A model generated the notes under the pieces. The model made no database searches. It saw nothing but the letters and a program-made list of their open reading frames with translations, and was not told where the DNA came from. A DNA stretch of 64,000 bases from JBHIDJ01 sp046760105 (GTDB lineage: Bacteria > Pseudomonadota > Gammaproteobacteria > Acidiferrobacterales > SPGG2): the NCBI GenBank assembly GCA_046760105.1, contig JBHIDJ010000004.1:23581-87580 (forward strand), given 5' to 3'. Below are positions 45,325 through 55,114 of the stretch, in pieces. The translations under genes were made by a program, and so were the position numbers. Each line of letters opens with the position of its first letter. Position 1 is the first letter of the stretch.

Positions 45325-46469
45325 GTCTCGCGCCCTACGCCGCCAGCGATGCTACCTCTCGCGGCCGGCGCCACAAGGAGCCGGAACCAGCCTATCGCGG
45401 GCAATATCAGCGTGACCGCGATCGCATCATTCATTGCGCCGCCTTTCGTCGTCTGGAATACAAGACGCAAGTATTCGTCAATCACGAAGGTGACCTGTTC
45501 CGCACGCGCCTTACACACTCCTTGGAGGTTGCCCAGATCGGGCGCTCGGTTGCAAGGGCACTGAAGCTGAACGAGGACCTCACCGAGGCAATCGCGCTGG
45601 CGCATGATCTCGGGCACACGCCGTTTGGCCACTCGGGTCAGGATGCGTTGAACGATTGTCTGCGTGAGTACGGGGGTTTCGAACACAATTTGCAGTCGTT
45701 GCGAGTGGTCGATGTGCTAGAAGAGCGGTATGCGGAGTTCCCGGGTCTTAATCTCACTTTCGAGGCGCGCGAAGGGATCTTAAAGCATTGCTCACTGAAG
45801 AATGCCGAAGCGCTAGGTGAACTGGGTAAACGTTTTATCGAGCGCAAACAACCAGGACTAGAGGCACAACTCGCCAATCTCGCGGATGAGATTGCCTATA
45901 ACAACCACGATGTCGATGACGGTCTGCGCTACGGCTTGATAAGTGTTGAGCAACTCATGGAAGTGGGGCTATTCGCCGATCAGTATTCACAGGTCGAACA
46001 ACATTATCCCGGCCTGCCACTGCGACGCCGGGTGCATGAAACCGTTCGTCGTATGATCAATCATGTTGTTGTGGATTTGATTGAAAACAGTGAGCGCCTC
46101 ATTTCCGGATCGGCGGTGCAAAGCATTGACGATGTGCGCAACTGCGATAAGCCGCTGATCACTTACAGCGCAACCGTCGGCGAAAAAGTGGTGGTGCTAA
46201 AGCAGTTTCTTAGAAAGAATCTCTATAGTCATTACCGCGTCAAACGCATGAGTCGCAAGGCGACAAAGATCATAAGGGATTTATTCGACACCTTGATGGA
46301 AGATCCACGGCTTTTGCCGCCACAATACCAAGCGAAGGTGTCCGATAAGGGTGGGGCGTGTGATCCAAACGCAAGAGCCCGTATTGTTGCCGACTACGTT
46401 GCGGGCATGACCGACCGTTATGCGATTAACGAGCATGCACGCTTGTTTAACCCTGCCGAACTGACCTAA
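45321..46469 (+). CDS. dgt: Deoxyguanosinetriphosphate triphosphohydrolase-like protein
   Basis: The 382-residue protein is an HD-domain dNTP triphosphohydrolase, which releases tripolyphosphate from dNTPs and so affects nucleotide pools. Motifs are FRRLEYKTQVFVNHEGDLFR, TRLTHSLEVAQIGRSVAR, the HD pair in AIALAHDLGHTPFGHSGQ, and EIAYNNHDVDDGLRYGL with the last metal Asp. It belongs to the shorter subfamily (E. coli Dgt is 505), so substrate range may be broad. It overlaps aroB by 4 nt. Confidence 0.92.
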   Translation: MSLAPYAASDATSRGRRHKEPEPAYRGQYQRDRDRIIHCAAFRRLEYKTQVFVNHEGDLFRTRLTHSLEVAQIGRSVARALKLNEDLTEAIALAHDLGHTPFGHSGQDALNDCLREYGGFEHNLQSLRVVDVLEERYAEFPGLNLTFEAREGILKHCSLKNAEALGELGKRFIERKQPGLEAQLANLADEIAYNNHDVDDGLRYGLISVEQLMEVGLFADQYSQVEQHYPGLPLRRRVHETVRRMINHVVVDLIENSERLISGSAVQSIDDVRNCDKPLITYSATVGEKVVVLKQFLRKNLYSHYRVKRMSRKATKIIRDLFDTLMEDPRLLPPQYQAKVSDKGGACDPNARARIVADYVAGMTDRYAINEHARLFNPAELT

Positions 46470-46616
46470 GGTGCACCTGACATCGGGCGCTAACACAGGG
46501 CAAAGGCGTCCTCCCCCGTACGCATCCGATTGAACGGGCCGAGACCCGTCTGTATACTTTTTCGACTTTTCGCCTTGAAATCCATGGGGTTTTTGTCGGC
46601 GCGATTAACGTTAGTC

Positions 46617-49600
46617 ATGCGTGTTCCGTACGAGCAACCGATCGGCCTGTACCGCCCGGAATTTGAAAAGGACGGTTGCGGTTTTGGCCTGATTGCACAT
46701 ATGGATGGCCAGTGCAGCCATTGGCTGGTGGAAACGGCCATCAGCGCTCTGGCGTGTCTCACCCACCGCGGGGCGATCGCCGCTGATGGCAAGACCGGCG
46801 ACGGTTGCGGGTTGCTATTGAAGAAACCCGACGGGTTCCTGCGGCAGGTCGCTGTCGAGCATAGGTTCAAGCTTGCCGAGCTCTATGCCGTTGGTATGGT
46901 CTTCTTCAACCGTGACCCGCACCTTGCTCACGTAGCGCGATCCCGGCTGGAGCAAGAACTGGCGGCAGAAGGCCTTGCAGTTTGCGGCTGGCGCGGCGTC
47001 CCTACCGATCCGGATGCCTGCGGTGCCCAAGCACTCAAGAGTTTGCCAGACATTCAGCAAGTATTTGTGAATGCGCCCGACGGGATGGACGAGGAGACCT
47101 TTGAACGTCATCTGTACATCGCACGCCGGCGTTGCGAGAAGGTGATCGAACCGGAGGACGAAGCCTTCTACGTTTGCAGCCTCTCGAGCGGAGTGATTGC
47201 GTACAAAGGCTTGATAATGCCCGCCAACCTGCCGGTGTTTTATGACGATCTAAGCGACAAACGCATGGAGTCGACCTTGTGCGTTTTTCACCAACGGTTC
47301 TCCACTAACACATGGCCGGAGTGGCGGTTGGCGCAACCGTTTCGATACCTGGCACATAACGGCGAAATCAATACCCTTCGGGCTAATCGCTATTGGTCGC
47401 TGGCACGCGCCCCCAAATTTGCGACGCCCCTGATTCCGCGTTTTGAAGATGTGCTGCCGCTGGTATCAGAAACGGGCTCCGATTCTTACAGCCTTGATAA
47501 CATGCTGGAGGCGTTGCTCGCGGGCGGCATGGACATCTTCCGTGCGATGCGACTTCTGGTTCCACCGGCTTGGCAAAACGTGCAAACGATGGATCCCGAC
47601 CTGCGCGCGTTCTACGAGTATAACTCCATACACATGGAGCCGTGGGACGGGCCGGCGGGGATCGTGCTCACAGACGGGCGTTACGCCGCGTGTGTGTTGG
47701 ATCGTAATGGGCTGCGCCCGGCGCGTTACGTAATTACGCGCGGCAGCGCAGACCACGACGCTACCAGCACAAACGATTTTACGGGGCATGTGATCACGCT
47801 CGCGACCGAAGTCGGTGTCTATGATTACGCGCCCGAAAGTGTTGTCGCAAAAGGCCGCCTGAAACCGGGTCAGATGATTGCAGCTGATACGCAGACGGGT
47901 CAGCTGCTGCTACCCAAAGATATCGATAACATGCTGAAAATGCGCCGGCCCTACAAGCGCTGGCTCAAGGCCCACGCCAAGCGCCTCGAAGCGAGCTTGG
48001 TTGAAGAGGAGTCCTCGAGTGCACCCATGGACGCAGCGCAGCTCGCGATCTATCAGAAGATGTTTCAAGTCACATTCGAGGAACGCGACCAGATTCTGCG
48101 GGTTTTGGCTGAGTCCGGGCTGGAGGCAGTCGGTTCTATGGGCGACGACACGCCGCTGCCGGTTTTGTCCAAAAAGGTACGCTCGTTTTATGACTATTTC
48201 CGCCAGCAGTTCGCGCAGGTCACCAATCCACCCATTGATCCGCTGCGCGAACAGATGGTTATGTCACTGGAGACCTGCTTGGGGCGTGAACACAACCTGT
48301 TTGAGGAAACGCCAGAGCATGCCGCGCGCCTGGTGCTGGATTCCCCAGTGCTTTCGGCCAGCAAGTTCAAGCGCCTGCTGTCGCTGACGAACCCGCATTA
48401 CGCACATGAACTTGTCGACTTGAACTATCCGGCCGACCAAAAGCTGGACGAGGCGATTAGAAAAGTGTGCGATCAAGCCGCTGCCGCGATACGTCAGGGG
48501 AAGACCATTATCATCCTGTCCGACCGTAATCTGGAAGAGGACAGGCTACCCATACACGCGTTATTGGCGACCGGTGCCGTGCACCATCGTCTCGTGCGCG
48601 AGCGTTTGCGCTGTGATGCCAACATTGTGGTCGAAACGGCGACGGCACGCGATCCGCATCACTTCGCGGTGCTGATTAGTTATGGTGCTACCGCTATCTA
48701 TCCCTATCTTGCTTATAACTGTTTGTGCGACATGATTCGCACCGGCGAGATCGCGACGAAAAGTGCAATCCGGGTGATGCATACCTACCGCAAGGGCATT
48801 AACAAAGGTCTCTATAAGATCATCTCCAAGATGGGGATATCGACCATAGACAGCTATCGCGGGGCCCAGCTTTTCGAAGCCGTGGGCTTGAACCATGACG
48901 TCATGGAACTTTGTCTTCCGGGAACCACTTGCCGTTTACAGGGGAGCACGTTTGAGGATCTGCATAGCGATCAGCAATGCCTGGCGCGGGACGCCTGGAA
49001 CCCGCGTAAGACCATAAACCAGGGTGGCGTTCTGAAGTTCATTCACGGCGGTGAATTTCATGCGTTCAACCCAGACGTCGTCGCGGCATTACACGCGGCG
49101 GTGCGCTCCGGTGACTACGGCGAATACAAGGCGTTCGCCAAACTGGTGAATGAGCGTGCGGCGATGGTCTTTCGCGACCTCTTACCACTGCGCCAGGATA
49201 GGGAGGCGGTCCCTATCGACGAGGTTGAGCCGATCGACAATATCCTGCCGCGCTTTGATTCCGCCGGCATGTCATTGGGCGCGCTTTCACCCGAGGCCCA
49301 CGAGACCTTGGCGGAAGCCATGAATCGCTTGGGGGCTCGGTCCAACTCGGGTGAGGGCGGCGAAGATCCCAAGCGCTACGGTACCGACAGGAGATCGAAG
49401 ATCAAGCAGGTCGCTTCCGGACGCTTCGGTGTCACGCCAGCCTATCTCGTCGACGCGGAGGTTCTGCAGATCAAGATCGCCCAGGGCGCAAAGCCCGGTG
49501 AGGGTGGGCAATTGCCCGGCCACAAGGTGAACGAAATGATCGCAAGGCTTCGTTACGCCAGACCCGGTGTGGCGTTGATCTCCCCACCGCCGCATCACGA

Positions 49601-51128
49601 CATCTATTCCATCGAAGACCTCGCGCAGCTGATCTTTGACCTGAAGCAGATCAATCCCGAGGCGCTAGTGTCGGTCAAGCTTGTTGCTGGCCCCGGTGTC
49701 GGCACCATCGCCGCCGGTGTGGCCAAGGCCTATGCCGATCTCATCACGATCTCCGGCTACGACGGTGGCACCGGCGCAAGCCCGCTGACGTCGATCAAAT
49801 ACGCCGGCACGCCGTGGGAACTGGGCTTGACCGAGACCCATCAGACACTGCGCGCCAATGATCTGCGCGATAAGGTACGGGTGCAAACCGACGGCGGCTT
49901 GAAAACCGGACTCGATGTGGTGAAGGCGGCGATACTCGGGGCGGAGAGCTTCGGTTTTGGCACGGCACCCATGATCGCTATGGGCTGCAAATATCTCCGC
50001 ATCTGTCATCTCAATAGCTGCGCCACAGGGGTAGCGACCCAGCACAATGTCCTTCGCCTCAGTCACTTCAAGGGCGAGGTCGAGATGATCATGAACTACT
50101 TCCGGTTCGTCGCCGAGGAAACGCGAGAATGGATGGCAGGCCTCGGGGTACGCAGCATCGAAGAGCTCATCGGGCGAAGGGATCTGTTGAGCCTTCACGA
50201 AGGCGAGACCGCTAAACAACAGCGCCTCGATCTCCGTCCCATTCTTTCCGATGGCAGCGTTCCGGCTGATAAACCGCAATTTTGTCGTGTGGAGCGCAAC
50301 CAGCCGTTCGACAAAGGTCGACTGGCCGAACAGATTGTAAGCGATGTCCTACCTGCCATCGAGCGGAAGAAAGGTGGTAACTTTTCTTATGTGATTCGCA
50401 ACGTTAACCGTTCTATCGGTGCACGCCTTTCCGGCGAGATTGCCAAACGTCACGGTGACCACGGCATGGCAGACACACCCATTACAATTCGGTTGCAAGG
50501 TACAGCCGGGCAGAGCTTCGGTGTTTGGAACGCCGGCGGACTACAGCTGATTCTCGAAGGGGACGCCAACGACTACGTGGGCAAAGGAATGGCTGGCGGA
50601 AAAATCATAATCTATCCGCCGAGCGAAAGCCGATTCAAGAGTAACGAAACCGCCATTATCGGCAATACCTGCCTGTACGGTGCGACCGGCGGTAAGCTCT
50701 TCGCCGCCGGTATTGCAGGCGAACGGTTTGCTGTGCGTAACTCCGGTGCCCGTGCAGTGGTGGAGGGCGTCGGCGATCACGGCTGTGAATACATGACCGG
50801 TGGTGTTGTCGGGGTGCTCGGTCGCACGGGATATAACTTTGCCGCCGGCATGACAGGCGGTTTCGCCTTTGTCTTGGATATCGATAATACGTTTGTCGAT
50901 AACTATAACCACGAGCTGGTTGATATTCATCGGATTACCACAGAAAGCATGGAGGCACACCGTAACTATCTGCGGCGCATGATCGAAGAGTTCGTCGCGG
51001 AAACAGGCAGTGCATGGGGCCAGATGATACTTGATGATTTTTACGACTTCGTGGCTAAGTTCTGGTTGGTCAAGCCGGTCGCCGCTGATCTGGAGAGCCT
51101 GCTCGATACCTTGCAGGAAGCAGCGTAA
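46617..51128 (+). CDS. gltB: Glutamate synthase large subunit
   Basis: GltB with GltD makes two glutamates from glutamine and 2-oxoglutarate using NADPH. From ATG 46617 the protein has 1503 residues. The short propeptide ends before the nucleophile Cys of CGFGLIAHMDGQCSHWLVE, the glutaminase class II domain. FMN-binding synthase motifs include GALSPEAHETLAEAMNRLG and SGYDGGTGASPLTSIKYAG. The 3Fe-4S cysteines are in CKYLRICHLNSCATGVATQ. The C-terminal beta-helix begins near GQSFGVWNAGG. The frame extends upstream to 46530, but the nearer start gives the normal propeptide. Confidence 0.95.
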   Translation: MRVPYEQPIGLYRPEFEKDGCGFGLIAHMDGQCSHWLVETAISALACLTHRGAIAADGKTGDGCGLLLKKPDGFLRQVAVEHRFKLAELYAVGMVFFNRDPHLAHVARSRLEQELAAEGLAVCGWRGVPTDPDACGAQALKSLPDIQQVFVNAPDGMDEETFERHLYIARRRCEKVIEPEDEAFYVCSLSSGVIAYKGLIMPANLPVFYDDLSDKRMESTLCVFHQRFSTNTWPEWRLAQPFRYLAHNGEINTLRANRYWSLARAPKFATPLIPRFEDVLPLVSETGSDSYSLDNMLEALLAGGMDIFRAMRLLVPPAWQNVQTMDPDLRAFYEYNSIHMEPWDGPAGIVLTDGRYAACVLDRNGLRPARYVITRGSADHDATSTNDFTGHVITLATEVGVYDYAPESVVAKGRLKPGQMIAADTQTGQLLLPKDIDNMLKMRRPYKRWLKAHAKRLEASLVEEESSSAPMDAAQLAIYQKMFQVTFEERDQILRVLAESGLEAVGSMGDDTPLPVLSKKVRSFYDYFRQQFAQVTNPPIDPLREQMVMSLETCLGREHNLFEETPEHAARLVLDSPVLSASKFKRLLSLTNPHYAHELVDLNYPADQKLDEAIRKVCDQAAAAIRQGKTIIILSDRNLEEDRLPIHALLATGAVHHRLVRERLRCDANIVVETATARDPHHFAVLISYGATAIYPYLAYNCLCDMIRTGEIATKSAIRVMHTYRKGINKGLYKIISKMGISTIDSYRGAQLFEAVGLNHDVMELCLPGTTCRLQGSTFEDLHSDQQCLARDAWNPRKTINQGGVLKFIHGGEFHAFNPDVVAALHAAVRSGDYGEYKAFAKLVNERAAMVFRDLLPLRQDREAVPIDEVEPIDNILPRFDSAGMSLGALSPEAHETLAEAMNRLGARSNSGEGGEDPKRYGTDRRSKIKQVASGRFGVTPAYLVDAEVLQIKIAQGAKPGEGGQLPGHKVNEMIARLRYARPGVALISPPPHHDIYSIEDLAQLIFDLKQINPEALVSVKLVAGPGVGTIAAGVAKAYADLITISGYDGGTGASPLTSIKYAGTPWELGLTETHQTLRANDLRDKVRVQTDGGLKTGLDVVKAAILGAESFGFGTAPMIAMGCKYLRICHLNSCATGVATQHNVLRLSHFKGEVEMIMNYFRFVAEETREWMAGLGVRSIEELIGRRDLLSLHEGETAKQQRLDLRPILSDGSVPADKPQFCRVERNQPFDKGRLAEQIVSDVLPAIERKKGGNFSYVIRNVNRSIGARLSGEIAKRHGDHGMADTPITIRLQGTAGQSFGVWNAGGLQLILEGDANDYVGKGMAGGKIIIYPPSESRFKSNETAIIGNTCLYGATGGKLFAAGIAGERFAVRNSGARAVVEGVGDHGCEYMTGGVVGVLGRTGYNFAAGMTGGFAFVLDIDNTFVDNYNHELVDIHRITTESMEAHRNYLRRMIEEFVAETGSAWGQMILDDFYDFVAKFWLVKPVAADLESLLDTLQEAA

Positions 51129-51185
51129 CCGTGGGTCGTTAGTCGAAAGCCTTTGTTCTGTTGTTCTTAGGGCTTGACCGCTACG

Positions 51186-51216
51186 GTTCACGACTGACGG
51201 TTTACGATTCACGAAA
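51186..51216. repeat. TTCACGA/TTTACG repeat in front of gltD
   Basis: The gltB-gltD gap ends in GGTTCACGACTGACGG followed by TTTACGATTCACGAAAC. These words recur at 34815-34865 and in weaker form elsewhere. The stretch occupies the place where the gltD ribosome binding site should be. Confidence 0.6.
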
Positions 51217-51219
51217 CAA

Positions 51220-52632
51220 ATGACTACCTTTAACGTTCTACAGTTCATCGAATTACCGCGGCAGGATCCGCGGAAGACGCCTATTCAGACGCGTATTCGA
51301 AACTGGAACGAGATCTACGGTCAGTACGATGTACAAGGCGCTGCCGCGCAGGCGGCGCGCTGCCTCCACTGCGGCAACCCCTACTGCGAGTGGAAGTGCC
51401 CGGTGCATAACTACATTCCTAACTGGTTAAAGCTTATCGCCGAAGGCAACCTGTTCGAAGCGGCGGAGTTATCGCATCGCACCAACTCTTTGCCCGAGAT
51501 CTGCGGTCGTATCTGTCCGCAAGATCGGCTGTGCGAAGGCGCCTGCACGTTGAATGACGGGTTCGGTGCCGTCACCATCGGTGCGATAGAAAAGTACATC
51601 AGCGATGAGGCGTTGAAGGCCGGGTGGCGCCCCGACATGTCGCAGGTGAAGGACACCGGGAAACGCGTCGCTGTTGTCGGCGCCGGGCCGGCTGGTCTAG
51701 GATGTGCCGACATACTCGTGCGAAACGGGGTTAAGCCGATCGTCTACGATCGCTATCCGGAAATCGGCGGACTGCTGACCTTCGGTATTCCGCCGTTCAA
51801 GCTGGAAAAGGAAGTAGTAAGAACTCGGCGCGTGCTTATGGAGGAAATGGGCGTCGAGTTTGTGCTCGACACCGATATCGGTGACGACATCCCATTTGCG
51901 AGGTTGATCGACGAGTACGATGCGGTCTTTCTTGGTATGGGTGCTTATACCTATATTAAAGGAGATTTCCCCGGAGAGGACCGGCCCGAGGTCTACGAGG
52001 CCTTGCCTTACCTTATTTCGAGTATCAATCGCGTGATGAGTCTAGAGCAGAACCCGGAAGACTACGTGGATTTGAAGGGCAGACGTGTGGTGGTACTCGG
52101 TGGCGGTGATACGGCGATGGATTGCAACCGCACCGCCATTCGGCAGGGCGCGGCGAGCGTGACCTGTATCTATCGGCGCGACGAGGCCAATATGCCGGGG
52201 TCAATGCGCGACTTCGCTAATTCGAAAGAAGAGGGGGTTCGCTTTCTTTGGAATCGTCAACCCATCGAGATCATCGGGCGCGATACGGTTGAGGGCATTA
52301 AAGTCGTGAAGACGGCACTGGGTGAGCCTGACGAGCGCGGGCGGCGCAGACCCGAGCCGCTACCGGCCACAGAGGAGATCATCCCAGCGGACTGCGCCGT
52401 TATCGCCTTTGGTTTTGAACCGAGCCCGGCACCCTGGTTTGTCGATTTCGACATCGAGGTCGATAATCGTGGACGGGTGCAGGCCAATGCTGAGACGAGC
52501 TTTAAGTTCCAGACCACAAACCCGAAGGTGTTCTCGGGGGGAGACATCGTGCGTGGTGCCGACCTTGTCGTGACCGCGGTGTTTGAAGGTCGCGAGGCAG
52601 CGGAGGGAATTCTGGATTATCTTGGCGTCTGA
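51220..52632 (+). CDS. gltD: Glutamate synthase small subunit
   Basis: GltD is the FAD/NADPH-binding partner of GltB. The 470-residue protein has the N-terminal cysteine clusters CLHCGNPYCEWKCPVHNYIP and CGRICPQDRLCEGAC for 4Fe-4S centres. Dinucleotide folds follow: VAVVGAGPAGLGCADILVRNG for FAD and VVVLGGGDTAMDCNRTAIRQG for NADPH. A C-terminal FSGGDIVRGADLVVTAVFEG closes the FAD site. The ATG is preceded by repeat sequence rather than a Shine-Dalgarno motif, but the N-terminus TTFNVLQFIELPRQDPRK is family-like, so the start is probably right. Confidence 0.95.
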   Translation: MTTFNVLQFIELPRQDPRKTPIQTRIRNWNEIYGQYDVQGAAAQAARCLHCGNPYCEWKCPVHNYIPNWLKLIAEGNLFEAAELSHRTNSLPEICGRICPQDRLCEGACTLNDGFGAVTIGAIEKYISDEALKAGWRPDMSQVKDTGKRVAVVGAGPAGLGCADILVRNGVKPIVYDRYPEIGGLLTFGIPPFKLEKEVVRTRRVLMEEMGVEFVLDTDIGDDIPFARLIDEYDAVFLGMGAYTYIKGDFPGEDRPEVYEALPYLISSINRVMSLEQNPEDYVDLKGRRVVVLGGGDTAMDCNRTAIRQGAASVTCIYRRDEANMPGSMRDFANSKEEGVRFLWNRQPIEIIGRDTVEGIKVVKTALGEPDERGRRRPEPLPATEEIIPADCAVIAFGFEPSPAPWFVDFDIEVDNRGRVQANAETSFKFQTTNPKVFSGGDIVRGADLVVTAVFEGREAAEGILDYLGV

Positions 52633-52645
52633 CACCGAACTACTC

Positions 52646-52780
52646 AACGCAAAGACGCCAAGGGCGCAAATCACATTAGATCAACAGTTAATCAAGATAT
52701 GGGCAGAAGTAAGTTTTCCGCTCGCGTTACGATAAAGCGATTATAGAAATTTTTTCTTTGCGTCTTTGCGCCTCTGCGTT
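52646..52780. repeat. CGCAAAGACGC-type inverted repeat upstream of hemE
   Basis: AACGCAAAGACGCCAAGG plus GCGCAAA (52646-52670) is inverted as CTTTGCGTCTTTGCGCC plus TCTGCGTT (52756-52780), separated by about 85 nt of AT-rich sequence. Heptad-like repeats of this type occur dispersed in many bacterial genomes. The right arm ends directly before the hemE GGAAG ribosome binding site. Confidence 0.75.
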
Positions 52781-52791
52781 GGAAGTTTTCG

Positions 52792-53856
52792 ATGGCTGAG
52801 CTTAAGAACGACCGCCTGCTGCGCGCCCTGGCGCGCGAGCCGGTAGACGTAACGCCGGTATGGATCATGCGCCAGGCAGGGCGTTACCTGCCTGAGTACC
52901 GGGCGACGCGCGAAAAGGCTGGTAACTTCTGGAAGCTTTGTACGACGCCCGAGCTTGCTTGTGAGGTGACGCTACAGCCCATTAACCGCTTTGCCCTCGA
53001 TGCCGCAATCCTGTTTTCCGACATTCTTACTATTCCCGCCGCCATGGGTCTCGGGCTTTACTTCACTGAGGGTGAGGGCCCGCGGTTCGAGCATCCCGTG
53101 CGCACCCAAAGTGACGTGAGAACACTTGCAGTGCCTGATCCGGAGACAGAACTTGCTTACGTCATGGATACGGCCCGTCTCGTCAGCCGCGAACTCGATG
53201 GGCGTGTTCCGCTAATCGGTTTTGCCGGCAGCCCCTGGACATTAGCGACATATATGGTGGAAGGCGGATCCACTAAGGAATTCACTCGCATCAAGGCATT
53301 GGTATTTGACAAGCCCAAGGTGATGCACAGGTTGCTTGCAACCCTGGCCGAAGCGGTTACGCTTTATTTGAACGCGCAAGTCGCCGCCCAAGCTCAGGCC
53401 CTGATGATCTTCGATACCTGGGGAGGGGTACTGTCACCACGGGACTATAAGGAATTTTCTTTGCGTTACATGGAACAGATTATTGCCGACCTGACGCGTG
53501 AGTCTCAAGGACGCCACATTCCCGTTATTTTGTTCACCAAGAACGGTGGGCAATGGCTCGAGGCGATGGCAGCGAGCGGCTGCGATGCCCTCGGTATCGA
53601 TTGGACGACAGACCTGCAACAAGCCCGCAAGCGGGTGGGCCATGCGGTTGCGTTGCAAGGGAATATGGATCCGGGGGTGCTGTACGCTTCGCCGCAACGG
53701 ATTCGTGAAGAGGTGGCGGCAATCTTAGCGAGTTATGGCAAAGGTAGCGGATTGGTGTTCAACCTCGGTCACGGCATTAGCCAGTATGTGAATCCAGAGC
53801 GCGTCGCTGTGTTGGTGGATGCCGTCCATACGCAAAGCCCGGCCTATCACAACTGA
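52792..53856 (+). CDS. hemE: Uroporphyrinogen decarboxylase
   Basis: HemE decarboxylates uroporphyrinogen III to coproporphyrinogen III in haem synthesis. The 354-residue protein has the signature PVWIMRQAGRYLPEYR near residue 22, the catalytic Asp in LFSDILTIPAAMGL, and GFAGSPWTLATYMVEGG. FDTWGGVLSPRDY and NLGHGISQYVNPERV follow. The length matches E. coli HemE (354). GGAAG lies 6 nt before the ATG. Confidence 0.97.
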   Translation: MAELKNDRLLRALAREPVDVTPVWIMRQAGRYLPEYRATREKAGNFWKLCTTPELACEVTLQPINRFALDAAILFSDILTIPAAMGLGLYFTEGEGPRFEHPVRTQSDVRTLAVPDPETELAYVMDTARLVSRELDGRVPLIGFAGSPWTLATYMVEGGSTKEFTRIKALVFDKPKVMHRLLATLAEAVTLYLNAQVAAQAQALMIFDTWGGVLSPRDYKEFSLRYMEQIIADLTRESQGRHIPVILFTKNGGQWLEAMAASGCDALGIDWTTDLQQARKRVGHAVALQGNMDPGVLYASPQRIREEVAAILASYGKGSGLVFNLGHGISQYVNPERVAVLVDAVHTQSPAYHN

Positions 53857-53969
53857 CATTTCGCCAACTAGGCGCTTCCGCGTGCGACGTGTACTGGGAA
53901 GGGGGGAACAAAGCACAGTTTTCTGATATATAATCGAGCCCGTTTTTGGGTCGGCGTATCACCACAACA

Positions 53970-55091
53970 ATGAAAATTGGTATCGTGAAAGAAACCCAGT
54001 CCGGCGAAACACGCGTCGCGGCGACGCCAGACACGGTGAAGAAACTTCGCGCCAAGGGACTGGAGGTACTCGTCGAGAAATCGGCAGGCCTTGGCTCCCA
54101 CTTTACTGATGATGCCTACCGCAAGGCCGGCGCCGAGCTCGTGGACGCACAAGAAGCATACGCTGGTGAGATCATATTTAAGGTACAGAAACCGAAGCAG
54201 GACGAAATCGGGCGGATAAAAAAAGGCGCAATACTGGTCTCCTTCCTCGACCCGTGCGCGAATGATCAGACCTTGGAGAAGCTCGCCCAAGCGGGCGTCG
54301 CTGCGTTTGCGCTAGAACTGGTCCCGCGGATTTCGCGCGCCCAATCGATAGATGCGCTTTCATCGCAAGCCAATATCGGGGGTTACCGGGCGACGCTGGA
54401 AGCGGCCAGATTGTACGGCAACTTCTTTGCGATGATGATGACGGCTGCCGGTTCCGCGAAGCCCGCCAAGGTGATGGTACTTGGTGCGGGCGTTGCCGGG
54501 CTTCAAGCCATCGCCACAGCGAAGAGATTAGGAGCGCAGGTTTTCGCCTTTGACATACGTCCAGAGGTAAAAGAAGAAATCATGTCGCTTGGTGGCAAAT
54601 TCGTGGAACTCGATCTAGGCGAGAGCGGTGCCGGTGAGGGCGGTTATGCCAAGCAGCTTTCCAAAGAGGCACAACAGCGGCAGCAGGCGCTGTTACAGGA
54701 AGAAATCAAGAAGATGGACATCGTGATCTCCACCGCGTTGATTCCGTGTAAACCGGCACCGGTTTTGATAACAGAAGATGCCGTTAAGGGCATGCCTACA
54801 GGGTCCGTTATCATTGATATGGCGGCGATCAGTGGCGGAAATTGCCCTTTGACCAAAGCGGATAAGACTATTGTCAAGCATGGCGTGACCATTTGCGGTA
54901 TTACCAACTTTCCCGCGCTGGTACCGACCGACGCAAGTTCGTTTTATGCTCGCAACCTGCTCAATTTCATTTCCCTGCTGCTTAAAGACGAGGACGGCAA
55001 ACCGGCGCTGAAAGATTTTTCCGAAGACGAGATTACCGCCGCTTCGCTGGCGACACACGACGGCGCGGTGCGCTTTCAAAGACCGAACTAG
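53970..55091 (+). CDS. pntAA: NAD(P) transhydrogenase alpha subunit, part 1
   Basis: This is the soluble NAD(H)-binding domain I of proton-translocating transhydrogenase. From the ATG at 53970 it has 373 residues, starting MKIGIVKETQSGETRVAATP. It shows RISRAQSIDALSSQANIGGYRA and the NAD Rossmann motif VMVLGAGVAGLQAIATAKRLG. The enzyme couples the proton gradient to NADPH formation. The membrane part is encoded separately (next gene), unlike E. coli, where PntA is one chain. A longer frame opens with TTG at 53946 and is not preferred. Confidence 0.94.
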   Translation: MKIGIVKETQSGETRVAATPDTVKKLRAKGLEVLVEKSAGLGSHFTDDAYRKAGAELVDAQEAYAGEIIFKVQKPKQDEIGRIKKGAILVSFLDPCANDQTLEKLAQAGVAAFALELVPRISRAQSIDALSSQANIGGYRATLEAARLYGNFFAMMMTAAGSAKPAKVMVLGAGVAGLQAIATAKRLGAQVFAFDIRPEVKEEIMSLGGKFVELDLGESGAGEGGYAKQLSKEAQQRQQALLQEEIKKMDIVISTALIPCKPAPVLITEDAVKGMPTGSVIIDMAAISGGNCPLTKADKTIVKHGVTICGITNFPALVPTDASSFYARNLLNFISLLLKDEDGKPALKDFSEDEITAASLATHDGAVRFQRPN

Positions 55092-55114
55092 TTGCAAGGG
55101 AGGTAGTTAAATCT

